Part shown: positions 5,562 through 6,137 of the stretch, piece after piece | How the letters are laid out: each line of letters opens with the position of its first letter | Numbering within the stretch: position 1 is the stretch's first letter | From: Candidatus Peregrinibacteria bacterium | Lineage (GTDB): Bacteria > Patescibacteriota > Gracilibacteria > Peribacterales > Peribacteraceae | Direction of reading: 5' to 3' | Assembly: GCA_016866815.1 (NCBI GenBank) | Contig: VGKZ01000069.1 | Span: 1-6,137, forward strand | Length of the DNA stretch: 6,137 bases | Made by a program: the position numbers and the translations under genes | Notes under the pieces: model-generated | Seen by the model: the letters and a program-made list of their open reading frames with translations, nothing else | The model's database searches: none | What the model was told of the DNA's origin: nothing

Positions 5562-5859
5562 ATGACTGTCGCTGCGATCAAGCGAGAACTCCTCCCACGC
5601 CATGAAGAGGGTTTCTCGGAAGTGATCCTCCCAAAAGTGCCTGAATGGTTGTATTGAGGCATTGCAACAGCTTCAAGACGCTCCATTGACAGAAACATCT
5701 ATTTATTATAAGTCATATCATGGTGTTCTTTCAGAGCATCGTCAAGGTTTAGGTTTCAGAATTGTTTCTATGGCTCCCGAGTGCGAAGAAAACCCCGTGT
5801 GGTATGTGGTGTTTCAGAAGCAGGAAGCGCAATCTCGAGAGCCATGCGTGGCTCAGTAG
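5562..5859 (+). pseudogene. Small unknown gene interrupted by a single frameshift
   Basis: An ATG at 5562 opens a 31-codon reading frame that stops at TGA 5655-5657 (ending VILPKVPEWLY). One base over, a frame stays open from 5626 to TAG 5857-5859. Joining them with a +1 shift at the TAT-T-GAG junction gives a smooth 98-residue protein, with PEWLY continuing as EALQQLQDA at a likely helix. The second half ends with GLGFRIVSMAPECEEN and PVWYVVFQKQ, which look strand-rich. I do not recognise the product. The frame change may be a real inactivating insertion, a sequencing error or, less likely, recoding at UAU-UGA. The second half is clearly more AT-rich than its neighbours (bases about 5690-5760), suggesting a different origin. 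As a conventional gene, only a 65-residue ORF with TTG start at 5662 or the 31-residue ORF would be annotated. Confidence 0.45.
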
Positions 5860-5870
5860 TGCTGAGATTG
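5830..5870 (+). repeat. Nested inverted repeat, two-stem structure
   Basis: An outer stem CAATCTC (5830-5836) / GAGATTG (5864-5870) encloses a perfect 6-bp hairpin GAGCCA (5839-5844) / TGGCTC (5849-5854) with loop TGCG. A competing stem CTCAG (5852-5856) / CTGAG (5862-5866) is also possible. It spans the end and stop codon of the frameshifted gene. No T-tract follows on either strand, so it is not a standard intrinsic terminator. Confidence 0.6.
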
Positions 5871-5913
5871 TAGAAGTTGGAGGGAAATTATGGATGCGAT
5901 TACCGGAGATTCT

Positions 5914-5922
5914 TGCTAGGAT
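5914..5922 (+). promoter_or_regulatory. Extended -10 promoter element of tRNA-Gly(TCC)
   Basis: TGC followed directly by TAGGAT (5917-5922), 23 nt upstream of the tRNA. The wider TTGCTAGGAT differs by one base from the TTGCTATGAT upstream of tRNA-Gly(CCC). No clear -35 box is seen. Confidence 0.45.
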
Positions 5923-5945
5923 TCCCGCGGCTCTTTCGTTTGCAT

Positions 5946-6020
5946 GCGGGTATCGTATAGTGGCTATTATATCAGCCTTCCAAGCTGAGGAGGCGGGTTC
6001 GATTCCCGCTACCCGCTCCA
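5946..6020 (+). tRNA. tRNA-Gly (anticodon TCC)
   Basis: A full cloverleaf is visible. The acceptor GCGGGTA/TACCCGC has seven pairs, and the anticodon stem TCAGC/GCTGA holds loop CTTCCAA (anticodon TCC). The T-arm GCGGG/CCCGC has loop TTCGATT, the discriminator is T, and CCA is encoded at 6018-6020. The D-arm is TATA/TATA around GTGGCTA. It reads GGA and GGG (possibly all GGN) glycine codons and complements tRNA-Gly(CCC) 2 kb away. The minus strand across it is open and would translate to a false protein. Confidence 0.97.
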
Positions 6021-6055
6021 CGAAGTACTGCTCACTTCGTTCGCAGACTTCGTGG
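6018..6055 (+). repeat. Strong hairpin overlapping the tRNA 3' CCA
   Basis: CCACGAAGT (6018-6026) pairs perfectly with ACTTCGTGG (6047-6055). After a single bulged A the stem continues with CTGC (6028-6031) / GCAG (6043-6046) around an 11-nt loop. The left arm begins with the encoded CCA of the tRNA. It may act as a processing or termination structure, but no T-tract follows, so a terminator role is unproven. Confidence 0.6.
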
Positions 6056-6137
6056 CACAGCCATCAGATTTTGTGAAACGACATCAGCAGTACTGAGTGC
6101 CGTGTAGTGATCGAGGTGCGAAGCACCGAGATCTACT
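6056..6137. other. Non-coding, repeat-rich end of the window
   Basis: No gene is supported here. AGCAGTACT (6086-6094) is the perfect inverse of AGTACTGCT (6024-6032), competing with the tRNA-end hairpin. GTGCC (6097-6101) can pair with GGCAC (6054-6058). CATCAG occurs at 6062 and 6082. GGTGC-GAA-GCACC (6115-6127) forms a hairpin flanked by GATC on both sides (6109-6112, 6130-6133). Confidence 0.55.

Noticed and set aside
4668..5603. Minus-strand ORF of 311 codons opposite the ZIP gene
   Set aside because: Shadow of a clear membrane transporter with the ZIP HNxxDG and HEIPQEIGDF motifs.
5749..6021. Minus-strand ORF of 90 codons whose N-terminus reads RVAGIEPASSAWKAD
   Set aside because: It is the antisense of tRNA-Gly(TCC). 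Such AGIEPASSAWKA-type peptides are a well-known false annotation over tRNA genes.
1..6137. CRISPR array, insertion sequence or rRNA
   Set aside because: No regularly spaced repeats, transposase-like frame or rRNA signature was seen anywhere in the window.

Overview
The window is gene-dense bacterial DNA of moderately high GC that uses the standard code: TGA acts as a stop in several genes, including an ATGA stop/start overlap. Few starts have a Shine-Dalgarno sequence, two genes look leaderless, and both tRNA genes encode their CCA end. Small genes, short spacers and an unusual Cys/His-rich lipoprotein would fit a Candidate Phyla Radiation (Patescibacteria) genome, for instance the Peribacteria/Peregrinibacteria side. 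That placement is an inference made without any database search.

Layout, left to right. (1) 1-732, minus strand: the first 244 residues of a GGDEF-domain protein that runs off the left edge, with a good sigma70-type promoter at 755-782. (2) 933-2234, plus: a complete RhlE-type DEAD-box RNA helicase with a basic Ser/Arg/Gly tail. (3) 2259-3218, plus: a secreted lipoprotein of unknown function with 14 cysteines after the lipid-modified one. Most fall into pairs 11-12 residues apart that recur about every 34 residues, and there are Cys-His-Gly motifs. (4) 3285-3784, plus: a two-gene toxin-antitoxin operon (ribbon-helix-helix antitoxin and RelE/ParE-type toxin) with a direct-repeat operator candidate over its promoter. 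(5) 3862-3935, minus: tRNA-Gly(CCC). (6) 4031-5549, plus: a Fur/Zur-family metalloregulator followed 16 nt later by a ZIP metal transporter. A perfect inverted repeat lies upstream and is the obvious autoregulatory operator. (7) 5562-5859: a short gene that appears broken by one frameshift, ending in a nested inverted repeat. (8) 5946-6020, plus: tRNA-Gly(TCC), followed to the window end by a non-coding stretch crowded with inverted repeats.

The regulator-transporter pair is the clearest functional unit. A Fur-family repressor sensing Zn (or Fe/Mn) would shut down its own operon and the importer when metal is plentiful. The ZIP protein has a His-rich loop and a C-terminal extension of about 115 residues that ordinary ZIPs lack. 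The toxin-antitoxin pair lies between the lipoprotein gene and a tRNA gene, typical of accessory insertions. The most novel-looking items are the disulfide-repeat lipoprotein, the extended ZIP protein and the frameshifted small gene.
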